This document shows positions 35,222 through 44,344 of a DNA stretch of 64,000 bases, piece after piece. This stretch comes from Sedimentisphaerales bacterium. Lineage in GTDB: Bacteria > Planctomycetota > Phycisphaerae > Sedimentisphaerales > Anaerobacaceae. The stretch's first letter is position 1. Every line of letters begins with the position of its first letter. The notes below the pieces were generated by a model. It was not told the DNA's origin and made no database searches. It was given only the letters and a program-made list of their open reading frames with translations. A program made the position numbers and the translations under genes. The stretch covers positions 1 to 64,000 of the forward strand of contig JAFGLV010000162.1 in assembly GCA_016927855.1 (NCBI GenBank), written 5' to 3'.

Positions 35222-37488
35222 CTGAGTTGCAGGACCTCTGCAAGACAGGATTCGTCCAGCCCGTGATAGGACTCGTCGAATTCGATCCGGACGGCTTTGG
35301 ACAAATTCACTTCGTCCGTGCAGCTCACCGCTTCGGGATAGACCGGCACCTTGGCGCCGAATCTGACCCAGACCGGCACTTCTTCCAATGGCACGGCGTA
35401 GTCTTTGAGCCACTTGGCGCCCGTCTCAATGGTGCCGTCGAACAAGTTCACCCATTGGCCCCCTGGCAGATAGATGTCACGCCGGTGGTTGGAGTTCATA
35501 ACCGGCGCCACGAGGAAGTCATCGCCGAAGTAGTACTGGTCGTGGATGTGCCAGCAGAGCGGGTCGTCGGCGTGATGGAAGATCAGCGCACGTAGCATGG
35601 GATAGCCCGATTGCGTGACCTTGCGGCTCTGCTCGACGATGTATGGAATCAGGGCGTAACGGAGCTTGAGCCAGCGTCGGACGATCGGTACGACATTGGG
35701 ATAGTGATACGGCTCCCGCTTGGAGGTTCCGTGGTACCGCAGGTGCGACGTGAAGACCCCGAACTGTGTCCAACGCACGTAGAGATCATCGGGCACCACG
35801 GAATTCATGAAATTGGGCACGCCGTGAAAACCCGGCACGTCGTGACTCCAGAACCCGAACCCCGACAGGCCCAGGTGCAAGCCGCCTTTTAGCGAGCCAG
35901 CCATCCCGTCCCAGGTACACGCGGCGTCACCACCCCAGTGCACCGGGAAACGCTGGCAGCCGGCCCAACCGGCCCGGGCCCAGATGATGCCTTCTCCGGT
36001 CATCTCCTTCGTGACCTCGAAGGCTGCCTTCTGGTACAGTAGCGCGTAGAGATTGCGAAGCAAGTGAGCGTCCAGGGCGTGGTAGCGCGCGTTCAGATGG
36101 ATTTCTTCGCCGAAATCCGTCTTGATGCAGGCGGCGCCCAGTTCAAACAGCCGCCGGAGCAATCCCTTGTACCACTCCACGGCCTTGGGATACGTGAAAT
36201 CGATTGTTCCGGCGTAGTCCAGTGCGCTGAAATTCGAGCCTCCCTGTTTGGCAGTCTGCTCCAAGGGGCCGATGTACCGGTTCCTTACCGCTTCGTCGTG
36301 CTGCTCGGCGGCCGCGGCGATGTAAGGCATCTGCCACAGGCTGACGCGAAAGCCCTTCGATTTCAGCTCGGCAATGAACTGCTTCGGATCGGGGAAGCGC
36401 TGCTCGTTGAATTTCCACTCGCACAGCCAGTCAGTCTTGAACCAGCCGGTGTCGAGATGGATCACGTCGCAAGGGAAGTCCTCGGACCGCAGGCGCTCGC
36501 ACACCTCGTTGACTTCGCCAGCGGAGAAATAGCTCATGCGGCTCATCCACGTGCCGAAGCTCCAGAGCGGAGGCATGCTCGGAAAGCCCGTAAGCTGGCG
36601 ATACCGCCGCAGTATCTCCTCCACCGTGCTGCCACCGATCAGGAAAAGGTCTACAAGAGGCTGCGCGACGAGGATCTGAGCCGAGCGCGTGGAATGGTCG
36701 CCCAGCGAGAGCTTCGTCGGTGCTGACGTGTGAACGAACAGACCGTACAGGCGACTGGACAAGTAGAAGGGCACGTTCTTGTACGTCCGCCGGTTGTTGA
36801 CGCCTTGCCCATCCTGGTTCTCAAGCTGAAGAGTCTGGCCGGAAAGGTCAAGCTTGCTGAACCGCTCGCCCGTGCCGACGAAGATCTCGTTTGGCTCAGC
36901 GTGAAATGAGATTGTGGCTCTGTCGATGTCGCCGTCTTTCTCGACGAAAGCCAGCGCCAGCGCGTCATGACGGGCGGGAAAAAACTGGTCGTGCGCACTG
37001 ATGGGAACGACTCTCTCGCCATCGGGCAAGAACGTGCAGTCCAGCGTTTCGTGCGGCTTCTCCACCAGATCGCTCCAGTGGTCGATCCGAGGCTCGCGCC
37101 GATTGAAAACCGCTCGAGTCCGGCCTTCGCCGTCTCTGACGATCCACTCACGCTCGCTCTTTTCCACCGTCAACGGATCGATTTCGAGATTCGGATCGAG
37201 CGCGAGCATGGGAGAATCGCACATCTCAGTCCCGTCGAAGCCGACGCAGATTCGCAGGATACCCGGCCCGTAGGCGCGCAACCTCAGACGATACTGTCGC
37301 CGTGGGATCTGCGGGTCCGGCGCGATGTCAAGTGAACGCTTCTGTCTCTGGAAGGGGACCGTTACCACGACATCGCCGTCGACGGCTTCGATGTCCACGG
37401 GTTTGCAGGCCCGCCACAAAACGTCGTCGCCTGCGAGCTGCGGATCGAAGTCCAGGAAATCGACGAGATAGTTGTTCGTCTGCTTCAT
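35218..37488 (-). CDS. GH31 alpha-glycosidase, alpha-xylosidase (YicI)-like
   Basis: The 756-residue protein has the N-terminal beta-sandwich and the (beta/alpha)8 barrel of GH31. The catalytic nucleophile Asp lies in CIKTDFGEEI near residue 450, the YicI/alpha-xylosidase version of the motif. The acid/base Asp lies in VHWGGDAACTWDGMAGSLKGGL near residue 518. Earlier, SFGTWMSRMSYFSAGEVNEVC and DVIHLDTGWF match the same subgroup. There is no signal peptide, so it probably acts in the cytoplasm on imported oligosaccharides. Its ATG overlaps the stop of the GH141-like gene, and its own stop overlaps the next ATG. Substrates could be alpha-xylosides; alpha-glucosides or sulfoquinovosides are alternatives. 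Confidence 0.9.
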   Translation of the reverse strand: MKQTNNYLVDFLDFDPQLAGDDVLWRACKPVDIEAVDGDVVVTVPFQRQKRSLDIAPDPQIPRRQYRLRLRAYGPGILRICVGFDGTEMCDSPMLALDPNLEIDPLTVEKSEREWIVRDGEGRTRAVFNRREPRIDHWSDLVEKPHETLDCTFLPDGERVVPISAHDQFFPARHDALALAFVEKDGDIDRATISFHAEPNEIFVGTGERFSKLDLSGQTLQLENQDGQGVNNRRTYKNVPFYLSSRLYGLFVHTSAPTKLSLGDHSTRSAQILVAQPLVDLFLIGGSTVEEILRRYRQLTGFPSMPPLWSFGTWMSRMSYFSAGEVNEVCERLRSEDFPCDVIHLDTGWFKTDWLCEWKFNEQRFPDPKQFIAELKSKGFRVSLWQMPYIAAAAEQHDEAVRNRYIGPLEQTAKQGGSNFSALDYAGTIDFTYPKAVEWYKGLLRRLFELGAACIKTDFGEEIHLNARYHALDAHLLRNLYALLYQKAAFEVTKEMTGEGIIWARAGWAGCQRFPVHWGGDAACTWDGMAGSLKGGLHLGLSGFGFWSHDVPGFHGVPNFMNSVVPDDLYVRWTQFGVFTSHLRYHGTSKREPYHYPNVVPIVRRWLKLRYALIPYIVEQSRKVTQSGYPMLRALIFHHADDPLCWHIHDQYYFGDDFLVAPVMNSNHRRDIYLPGGQWVNLFDGTIETGAKWLKDYAVPLEEVPVWVRFGAKVPVYPEAVSCTDEVNLSKAVRIEFDESYHGLDESCLAEVLQLR

Positions 37489-39377
37489 AGCTCAAGCAGG
37501 TCGCGGTAGGCCGGTTCCAGCCCGGCCTGATTCTTGACCTCTTCACTGACGTCGGGACCGTTGTTCTTCCATTCGTTGCCCGGTCCCGGTGTGTTGGAGA
37601 AGAACTTGTCTGCCTCCGTCCAGTTGTTCAGCACGCGGATGTACGAAGAATTCTCGTCCAGGTAGATGTATTGATAGTGCGTCGGATCGTGCGCGTACGG
37701 CGCCTTGGCTAGATCGTGAATGCTGTTGCCGCTGATCTCGGTGTGAGGCTGCGGCGAAAGCGTGTAGATACCGCCGACGTCGTACATGTTCTTGGCAAAA
37801 TGATGGATGTGATTGGCGACGACCTTGTTGTTGCGCATGCAGGAGATGGTCCTCGTCCAACCCCACCCGATGGCGATGCCTGAGTAATTCAGATGGCTGA
37901 TCTCGTTGTGCTCGATGGTGACGTCGCGCGCGTATCCCACACTGATGCCGACACAACCCCAGTCCTCGTTGGTGCAATCGGTCAGAAGGTTGTTTGCGAT
38001 GCGCTCGAAGCGGCAGACCTCTCTCTCATCCGAAGGGTCGTAGGGCAAGTGTGCCTCGAAGGCCGCGTCGCCGAAGAACCCCATCTGCAGGCCGGTCCCG
38101 CCGATGTCGCGAAACGTGCAGCCTTGAACCTGATCGTGGTGCGTCCCGCGCACGAAGTCGAGACCGGTCGCGGCCAGATGCTCAAAGCGACAACGTTCGA
38201 ACTGAATGTGGTTGGCGCACGCGACGGTCACGCTGGCCGGCTGGCGTCCGATCCAGGCCTGATTCTCCAGGTACGATTTGTCCGGCGTGCCCGGCTGGAG
38301 CAGCTTGTAGGCGTCGAGAATGTACATCCCGGCCTGCAAAGGCACGTGTCCTGCCCGCGAAGGACGCAGCCACGAGGTGTGTGCGAAGCGTATGCCTTCG
38401 AAACGCAGATGCGCGACCGGTTCATCCAGCGTGCCTTCGACGCGGACGAGCGTCTCGAGCATTGGGACCACGACCTTGGCCTGGCTCAGGTCCTCGCCGG
38501 GACGCGGCCAGTAATAGACCTTGCTCGCGTCGAGGTCTTCATACCATTCTCCCGGCTGATTGAGCAGTTCGATGGCATTGCTCAGATAGAACGCAGAGTT
38601 GCCGTTCTTGTCCTTCTTCTCGTCGATGAAGGGCGCAGGCCACGGATGCTCGAATTCGATCCGGCTCTCCGGTTGCCAGAACGTCACGCGCGCCTTGTCG
38701 CCTTCCACGTCGAGCGATTTGACCCGCAAGATGGCGATGGCCCACCATTGGTGAATCACGAACTCCAGCGCTCCGACGTCTTTGAACGTCTGAGGCAGCG
38801 CAGGAATCCACATTTCCTGCTTCTGCTTGTCGACCGAGAGAATGCGCGGCAAGGCGCCGTCGCCTAAAGTGCTCGCCCGCGCCGCCTTCTTGCCGTTGAC
38901 CCACATCTGGCGAAACTCGAGCCCGCGACCGCCCGGGCGCGGCGCTTCCGTCACCCATACCTTGCCTTGTGCGGTTTGTGGCAATCCCGGAATCTCCCCC
39001 GCAGCCTTCTTCCAGCCCTGCAGAGTGACTCCACCGCTCAGAACGGGATGCTCGCCGGGCGCTGCAATCACAAGGGTGGGACCGGCCTGCGTGCCGGAAT
39101 CCTCGGGACGGAATCGCAGCGGTTCGACCAACTCGTAGACGCCGTCTCGCAGGATGATGCGCACGCCGTCCCTGACTGAGGGGTCGTTCAAGCGCCTCAG
39201 GTTTCGCGCCTTGCGCTGGGCCATCAGCACTGACGCCATCGGTTGCACGCGCGTCCCGGGATTGCGATCCGAGCCGTCGGGCGAGACCCATATCTCCGCG
39301 GCGACGCCATCCACACCGAAGGATATGGCCATCATGAACAGACACGCGCACAATGCCTTCTTGAAAGCTGCCGTCAT
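37485..39377 (-). CDS. Secreted right-handed beta-helix protein, GH141-like
   Basis: ATG 39377 follows AGGGAG and opens a signal peptide (LCACLFMMAISFGVDGVAA). The 630-residue protein begins EIWVSPDGSDRNPGTRVQPMASVLMAQRKARNLR, continues with VYELVEPLRFRPEDSGTQAGPTLVIAAPGEHPVLSGG and a VWVTE/RQMWVNGKKAARAS strand. It then forms a long beta-helix (HIQFERCRFEHLAATGLDFV, VTIEHNEISHLNYSGIAIGWGW). This order is that of GH141, whose characterised members include an RG-II alpha-L-fucosidase. The family call rests on recalled pattern. The stop overlaps the GH31 start by 4 bases. The pairing of a secreted and a cytoplasmic enzyme suggests sequential action on one side chain. Confidence 0.72.
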   Translation of the reverse strand: MTAAFKKALCACLFMMAISFGVDGVAAEIWVSPDGSDRNPGTRVQPMASVLMAQRKARNLRRLNDPSVRDGVRIILRDGVYELVEPLRFRPEDSGTQAGPTLVIAAPGEHPVLSGGVTLQGWKKAAGEIPGLPQTAQGKVWVTEAPRPGGRGLEFRQMWVNGKKAARASTLGDGALPRILSVDKQKQEMWIPALPQTFKDVGALEFVIHQWWAIAILRVKSLDVEGDKARVTFWQPESRIEFEHPWPAPFIDEKKDKNGNSAFYLSNAIELLNQPGEWYEDLDASKVYYWPRPGEDLSQAKVVVPMLETLVRVEGTLDEPVAHLRFEGIRFAHTSWLRPSRAGHVPLQAGMYILDAYKLLQPGTPDKSYLENQAWIGRQPASVTVACANHIQFERCRFEHLAATGLDFVRGTHHDQVQGCTFRDIGGTGLQMGFFGDAAFEAHLPYDPSDEREVCRFERIANNLLTDCTNEDWGCVGISVGYARDVTIEHNEISHLNYSGIAIGWGWTRTISCMRNNKVVANHIHHFAKNMYDVGGIYTLSPQPHTEISGNSIHDLAKAPYAHDPTHYQYIYLDENSSYIRVLNNWTEADKFFSNTPGPGNEWKNNGPDVSEEVKNQAGLEPAYRDLLEL

Positions 39378-39391
39378 ATCACGACTCCCTA

Positions 39392-40897
39392 TCATCTTCT
39401 TGCCAACTGTCTTATCGCGTCACTCCAGCCCGCGTGCAGCTTGCGGGCTTTCTCGCGATCGGGCTCGCGGCCAGGCTCGAAGGACCTCCCGGCGGTGTTG
39501 AGCTCCGCGAGTTGATCGATACTGTCATAGATACCGTGCAGGAGACCTGCCATATAAGCGGCGCCCAGCGCCGAGACATCCTCAATCCCGATGTTGACCA
39601 CGCGGGTTCCCAGCAGGTCCGCGAGGAATTGCATGACGAAGCGGTTGGCGCTGATCCCGCCGTCAACGCGGAGCGCCTGAAGCGCAATACCGCTGTCACG
39701 TTCCATCGCCGCGACGACATCCTTGATCTGATAGGGGATCGACTCCAGCGCCGCGCGCACGACGTGGTTCTTGTCGCACCCGAAGGTCAGTCCGACGATT
39801 GCCGCTTTGAGGTCCATGAGCCAGTGAGGAGCGCCCAGACCGCTGAAGGCCGGGACCAGGTAGACGCCATTGGTGTCCGGCACGCTCAGGGCCATCGCTT
39901 CGGTCTGGCGGCTCTCGGCGAACAGGCCCAGGTTATCGCGCAGCCAGTTGATCGTCGCGCCGCACGTGACGATGATCCCCTCCAGTGCGTAATCAACTCT
40001 GTCTGTTGTGCTCCAGCAGATCGTAGTGACCATCCCGCTCGTGGAAGCGATTCGCTTCGCGCCGGTATTGAGCAGGATCGAACAGCCGGTCCCCAGGGTG
40101 GCTTTGGCGGCGCCGGGCCAGAAGCAGCCTTCGCCGAACGCGGCCGCGTGCGAGTCGCCGATCATCGCGCCGATCGGGATCGCTTGCGGAAGCAGCCCTT
40201 CGAAATCCGAGACGCCGTATGAGAACGAAGACGGCTTGGCTTCGGGCAGCTTGAGACCCTGAAGGTTGAATCGGCTCAGCAGCTCCTGGTCCCAACACAA
40301 ATCGTCGATGTTGAAGAACAGCGTGCGCGACGCGTTGGTGTAGTCGGTGAGGAAACGCTCGCCTTGGGTCAGTTTGTACAGCAGCCAGGTGTCCACGGTG
40401 CCGAAGAGGGCTTGGCCCGTGTCGATTGCCTCCTTGATACGCGCGTCGTTTTCGTAGAGCCAGATCAGTTTTGTGCCGGAGAAATACGGATCGATGATGA
40501 GACCCGTCCGGCTCGCCACCTCCTGCTCGGTGGTCGAGCCTTTGAGGCGATTGCAGACATCTACGCACCGCTTGCACTGCCAGACGATCGCGTTGCACAG
40601 CGGCGTTCCTGACACGTTCCAGAGACAGAAAGTCTCACGCTGATTGGAGATGCCGCAGGTAGCGATCTGACTTAGATCGTCGGACACGTTCTTTCGGAAC
40701 TGGTCGAGGCAGGCTTTAACCGAAGCGAGGACGTTGCGATAGATCTCCGCTGGGTCCTGTTCGACAAATCCCGGCGCCGGAAACGAAGAGGCTAACGGTT
40801 CCGTCGCTTTGGCGACGATCCGGCCGGTCCGGTCGAACACGACCGCCTTGGTGCCGCTCGTGCCCTGATCTATGGCCAGGATGAAAATGCCGCTCAT
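39392..40897 (-). CDS. FGGY-family carbohydrate kinase (glycerol-kinase-like subgroup)
   Basis: ATG 40897 is chosen because AGAGGTGACC precedes it; a GTG two codons upstream is also possible. The 501-residue kinase has the N-terminal phosphate loop LAIDQGTSGTKAVVFD, the GlpK-like ISNQRETFCLW and IVWQCKRCVD, DTWLLYKLTQG, and the C-terminal DGGISANRFVMQFLADLLGTRV. It resembles glycerol kinase in several motifs, but Cys-Lys replaces the Asp-Arg before the conserved Arg of the glycerol-binding segment, so another polyol or ketose is likely. FGGY kinases phosphorylate ribulose, xylulose, rhamnulose, fuculose, glycerol or apulose. It lies directly downstream of a split transketolase, which suggests it makes that enzyme's phosphosugar donor. 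Confidence 0.85.
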   Translation of the reverse strand: MSGIFILAIDQGTSGTKAVVFDRTGRIVAKATEPLASSFPAPGFVEQDPAEIYRNVLASVKACLDQFRKNVSDDLSQIATCGISNQRETFCLWNVSGTPLCNAIVWQCKRCVDVCNRLKGSTTEQEVASRTGLIIDPYFSGTKLIWLYENDARIKEAIDTGQALFGTVDTWLLYKLTQGERFLTDYTNASRTLFFNIDDLCWDQELLSRFNLQGLKLPEAKPSSFSYGVSDFEGLLPQAIPIGAMIGDSHAAAFGEGCFWPGAAKATLGTGCSILLNTGAKRIASTSGMVTTICWSTTDRVDYALEGIIVTCGATINWLRDNLGLFAESRQTEAMALSVPDTNGVYLVPAFSGLGAPHWLMDLKAAIVGLTFGCDKNHVVRAALESIPYQIKDVVAAMERDSGIALQALRVDGGISANRFVMQFLADLLGTRVVNIGIEDVSALGAAYMAGLLHGIYDSIDQLAELNTAGRSFEPGREPDREKARKLHAGWSDAIRQLARR

Positions 40898-40905
40898 GGT
40901 CACCT

Positions 40906-41871
40906 CTATTGGTCGGTCGACGCCAGTAATTTTCGGGCCGTGCCTGCCAGGCCTTGGGCGGAGATGCCGTAGTGGGTGAAGATCTCCAGTTGGCTTCCCG
41001 TCACGGTGTCTTCATCGGGAAAGCCGACGATTCGGAACCGGACGTGCCGGTTCGCCTGCATCAGGACCGCGGCGCAGGCCTCGCCCAACCCGCCGGCGCA
41101 ACTATGCTCTTCGACCGTCACGATCGCTCGACACTCGTCGGCCGCGGCGAGGATGGCGTCGGTGTCGAGCGGCCGGATCGTGTGCATGCTGACGACGCGG
41201 GCGGAGATGCCTTCTCTCTCCAGGTCTGTGGCCGCCAGAAGCGCATGAATCACCGTCTCGCCGGTAGCGATGAACGCGACGTCACTGCCTTCGCGCACGA
41301 GCAGAGACTTGCCGACTTGGAACGCAGTTCCAGGTCTGTGCAAGTGTGTCATGGGGCGCTTGCCGAAGCGAAGGAAGACCGGGTGGAACATCCTCGCGGC
41401 CGCCTTGACCGCTTCGGCGGTCTCGAAGTTGTCGGCCGGCACGATGATCGTGCAATTGTGGATCGCGCGCAGCGCCGCGAGGTCGTGAATCGAATGATGC
41501 GTGGAGCCGAGAGCGCCGTAACTGACGCCGGCACTGATACCGACCAGCTTGACCGGCTGGTCCGAGTAGCAGACGTCGTTTTTGATCTGCTCCAGCGCGC
41601 GAGCGGTGAGGAAGCTGGCGGGCGAGACCGCGAAAACGATCTTGCCGGTCGAGGCCAGGCCGGCGGCGACACCGACGAGATTCTGTTCCGCGATACCGAT
41701 CTCGACGAGCTGGTCGGGCACCGCGGCCGCATAGGGCACCAGTTTTCCCGACCCGCGCGAGTCGCTGGTCACCGCCAGGACGTCAGGATTGTCCTGCGCC
41801 AGTTCCAGCAACGTCTCCGCGAAGACATCCAGATTGGCTTTGCCCAGTTCTGTGCCGGGTTCGAAACTCAT
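40906..41871 (-). CDS. Transketolase C-terminal subunit (split transketolase, pair 1)
   Basis: ATG 41871 overlaps the stop of the N-terminal subunit (ATGA); the longer frame upstream is a shadow. The 321-residue protein covers the pyrimidine-binding and C-terminal domains: IGIAEQNLVGVAAGLASTGKIVFAVSPASFLTARALEQI with the catalytic Glu of the GIAEQN motif, then VPADNFETAEAVKAAARM, and the C-terminal TVEEHSCAGGLGEAC. With its partner it forms a thiamine-diphosphate enzyme that moves two-carbon ketol units. Split transketolases of this size include apulose-4-phosphate and sulfofructose transketolases as well as ordinary ones. The FGGY kinase gene follows after two bases. Confidence 0.92.
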   Translation of the reverse strand: MSFEPGTELGKANLDVFAETLLELAQDNPDVLAVTSDSRGSGKLVPYAAAVPDQLVEIGIAEQNLVGVAAGLASTGKIVFAVSPASFLTARALEQIKNDVCYSDQPVKLVGISAGVSYGALGSTHHSIHDLAALRAIHNCTIIVPADNFETAEAVKAAARMFHPVFLRFGKRPMTHLHRPGTAFQVGKSLLVREGSDVAFIATGETVIHALLAATDLEREGISARVVSMHTIRPLDTDAILAAADECRAIVTVEEHSCAGGLGEACAAVLMQANRHVRFRIVGFPDEDTVTGSQLEIFTHYGISAQGLAGTARKLLASTDQ

Positions 41872-42698
41872 GCGCCTGCTTCCATCAACAGCGTCTCGAG
41901 TTCCCGTCGCGCCCGCTCGTACTGCTCGTCGCTCGGCACGCCGTGGTGCCATTTCGCGTCGTGTTCCATGAAGCTGACGTCTTTGCCTTTGATGGTTCTC
42001 GCGATCACCATGCTGGGTTTGCCAACCTCGAACGGGATGCTGCCCAGGACATCGGCCAAAGCCGTAACGTCATGACCGTCCACGCTCCTCACGGACCAGC
42101 CAAAGGCTTGAAACTTCTCCGTCAGGCATTCGAGCCGGCAGACGCTCTCGGTGTGACCGGAGATTTGCAGTTGGTTGCGATCGACAATGGCCGTGAGGTT
42201 ATCGAGGTGATAGTGGGCCGCGGTCAGCATCGACTCCCAATTGGAGCCCTCCGCCAGCTCGCCGTCACCGAGCAAGGTGTAGACGCGATAATCAGCGTTG
42301 TCCTTCTTGCCCGCGAGCGCCACGCCCACACTGAAAGCCAGACCATGTCCCAAGGCGCCGGTGTTCTGCTCGATCCCGCGGATCTTGCGCGTCGGATGGC
42401 CCACGTATGGCGACCGGAAGCGGCACAACGTCTCCAGGTCGGATTCAGGGAAGAAGCCTTTGTCCGCCAGGACGACGTAGAGAGCCTCCACCGAATGTCC
42501 CTTGCTCTGGATGTAGCGATCCCGCCTGGAGTCGGCGAAGTTCTCAGGCGAGACGTTCAGGACGCGATTGTACAGAACGTTCAGAATATCGACGCAGGAC
42601 AGGCTTCCGCCGGTATGGCCTGCGCCGGCTTTCTTGATGTACTCGAGCAGGCGAAGGCGGTATTGGATCGACTTGATTCTCAGTACGACGGCTGTCAT
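41868..42698 (-). CDS. Transketolase N-terminal subunit (split transketolase, pair 1)
   Basis: The 276-residue protein is the thiamine-diphosphate/Mg-binding half. It has GAGHTGGSLSCVDILNVLY, SKGHSVEALYVVLADKG, the GALGHGLAFSVGVALAGK segment and the cofactor motif GDGELAEGSNWESM ending with a Asn/Asp metal ligand pair (IVDRNQLQ). It is complete for a split subunit. Translation is coupled to the C-terminal subunit by a 4-bp overlap, and an L-fucose-isomerase-like gene lies 30 bases upstream. A second, separately encoded pair exists near 60.4 kb with recognisably different sequence (GDGEIEEG there), so the two pairs probably use different substrates. Confidence 0.93.
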   Translation of the reverse strand: MTAVVLRIKSIQYRLRLLEYIKKAGAGHTGGSLSCVDILNVLYNRVLNVSPENFADSRRDRYIQSKGHSVEALYVVLADKGFFPESDLETLCRFRSPYVGHPTRKIRGIEQNTGALGHGLAFSVGVALAGKKDNADYRVYTLLGDGELAEGSNWESMLTAAHYHLDNLTAIVDRNQLQISGHTESVCRLECLTEKFQAFGWSVRSVDGHDVTALADVLGSIPFEVGKPSMVIARTIKGKDVSFMEHDAKWHHGVPSDEQYERARRELETLLMEAGA

Positions 42699-42728
42699 GA
42701 GCGACCCGCAGGCTCGTCGTTGTTATGT

Positions 42729-44153
42729 TTAGACATGTCGGTAAAGGTCCCAACCGAGGTACTTCGAGACGGCTTCGTCCAGCACGGCCGCACAGTGCGT
42801 GCGCGTCATCGCGACGTGATGTTCGAAGCCGTTCTGGCAGATGTGAGCCAACAGCTCGCGCAGGCGCTCCACCTCGCAGACCGCGATGCCTCCGTCCATG
42901 TCGAACGGGTCATTCGTGAAGCGCCCTTCGCCGACGTACCCTTTGATCGTTGCCATGGTGTCGTCGGTGGAGATGCGGAAATAGGTCATCTCACCCGGCG
43001 CGACGTGTCCCTTGATCGCGCCGAAACAGTTGTCCTTGCCCAGCGTCTCACCCAGCAGATCGAGCGCTGAGATTTCGATGTCCCGGCCCATGAAACTCCG
43101 CGGGAAATTGCTGCAATGGGTGCAGACGCACTTGTCGCGCTCGTCGCCGTAGTTGTTGTTCCAGTCGAGAAAACCGGGAATCTGACCCGACGCCAGCAGC
43201 AGGGCGTACATGGACACCGCTCCGGCGACGTCCACCTCGCACGCGCTGGGCCTGCCCTTCTCGCCCATCAGACTCATGGACAGGCACGTGGCGCAGCCGT
43301 AGTTGTTCTGCACCGAGGTCCAGCACTGAACCGCGCTGGCGTCGCACTCGTTCTCGTCCAGCCATTCGTCGATTACGACCGAAAGCCGGGCCTGCCTCAC
43401 GATGTGGTCCTTAGGAATGTCGTTGGGTATGGTCCCGTAGGCGCCGATCTCGGCGAGCTTCTGCTTGACGCTTGCGGCCTCGTCATCGAGCGCGCGGGCG
43501 CGCGCGAAGATGTCCGACAGGTCCACCGGAATGACCGTGATGCCGGAGTCCTGAAGGAGCTTTTCGCTGAACCGCACGGTCTGGAACGCCGCCGGCCGGG
43601 CGCCGATGGCGCCGATCCGCGCCGTACGCAGCCCCCGCACAACCCGACAGACGCGCGCGAAGTAATCCAGGTCCGCGGCGAACGTCTCGCCGTCGATGTC
43701 ACAGGTGTGCTCCGTCGTGTCGGTGAAGGGGATATCGTATTGGTAGAGATTGTTGCAGACGGAGATCTTGCCGCAGAAGGCGTCGCGTCGGCCAGACACG
43801 CCGACGGCGTCGAGCCGGTCGTTGCAGGCCTGCACCAGGACGGGAACGTTCAGCTTGGCCAAGTCGAGCGTCTGGACCACGCCCAGTTCGTCGCCGAAGT
43901 TCGGCAGCACGACGATAACCCCGTCGATGTCGTCGGCACGACGGCGAAACAGCTCAGCGCATTTCTTGGCGTGCGCGTACGTCTCGACGGCGCCGTGCTC
44001 GGTGGCGTCGGCAGGCAGAATGACGTGATCGTACCCAAGGGCCTTGAGCTGCCCTTCGAGCTGAATTCTGCCCTCCTGGGCCAGTTTCGGGTTGAAGAAC
44101 CCCCGCGTGCCGACGATGACGCCGAACGTGATCTTCTTGTCCATCATTCTCAT
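42729..44153 (-). CDS. L-fucose/L-arabinose isomerase-family protein
   Basis: The 474-residue protein has the FucI-like domain order. The N-terminal Rossmann-like domain begins FGVIVGTRGFFNP, with VIVVLPNFGDELGVVQTLDLAKLNVPVLVQACND. The middle and C-terminal domains carry ACEVDVAGAVSMYALLL, where the Glu is the likely Mn ligand, and the CVCTHCSNFPRSF segment. The C-terminal FEHHVAMTRTHC supplies candidate His ligands. It interconverts an aldose and a ketose; L-fucose, D-arabinose or a sulfonated or branched sugar are all possible, and the family also contains proteins of unknown activity. It heads the isomerase-transketolase-kinase set and is 192 bases downstream of an SSS gene. Confidence 0.82.
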   Translation of the reverse strand: MRMMDKKITFGVIVGTRGFFNPKLAQEGRIQLEGQLKALGYDHVILPADATEHGAVETYAHAKKCAELFRRRADDIDGVIVVLPNFGDELGVVQTLDLAKLNVPVLVQACNDRLDAVGVSGRRDAFCGKISVCNNLYQYDIPFTDTTEHTCDIDGETFAADLDYFARVCRVVRGLRTARIGAIGARPAAFQTVRFSEKLLQDSGITVIPVDLSDIFARARALDDEAASVKQKLAEIGAYGTIPNDIPKDHIVRQARLSVVIDEWLDENECDASAVQCWTSVQNNYGCATCLSMSLMGEKGRPSACEVDVAGAVSMYALLLASGQIPGFLDWNNNYGDERDKCVCTHCSNFPRSFMGRDIEISALDLLGETLGKDNCFGAIKGHVAPGEMTYFRISTDDTMATIKGYVGEGRFTNDPFDMDGGIAVCEVERLRELLAHICQNGFEHHVAMTRTHCAAVLDEAVSKYLGWDLYRHV

Positions 44154-44245
44154 GTGCTTGCCCCTGTTCCGTAGTCTTACTGTGTCCGCAGAGCCCAGGT
44201 ACTATACCACGCCGCGTGGGAGAAGGGTAGGGTGCAAAAACCGGG

Positions 44246-44332
44246 TTTCAAGTTCGAAGTGTCAAGTCCCGGGCGCGCCGGCAGCCCGCCTTGGAGGTTC
44301 CCAACTTCCGACTTCACACTTCAAACTTGACA
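44246..44332. repeat. Intergenic inverted repeat (GTTCGAAGTGTCAAGT type)
   Basis: Two 22-base arms (44246-44267 and 44311-44332) match as inverted copies at 19 of 22 positions, core CAAGTTCGAAGTGTCAAG versus CTTCACACTTCAAACTTG. They surround a GC-rich centre. It lies between the SSS stop (44345) and the isomerase start (44153), so it is transcribed within the operon and could act as a processing hairpin or MITE-like element. Confidence 0.6.
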
Positions 44333-44344
44333 CTCCTGGTGCAC

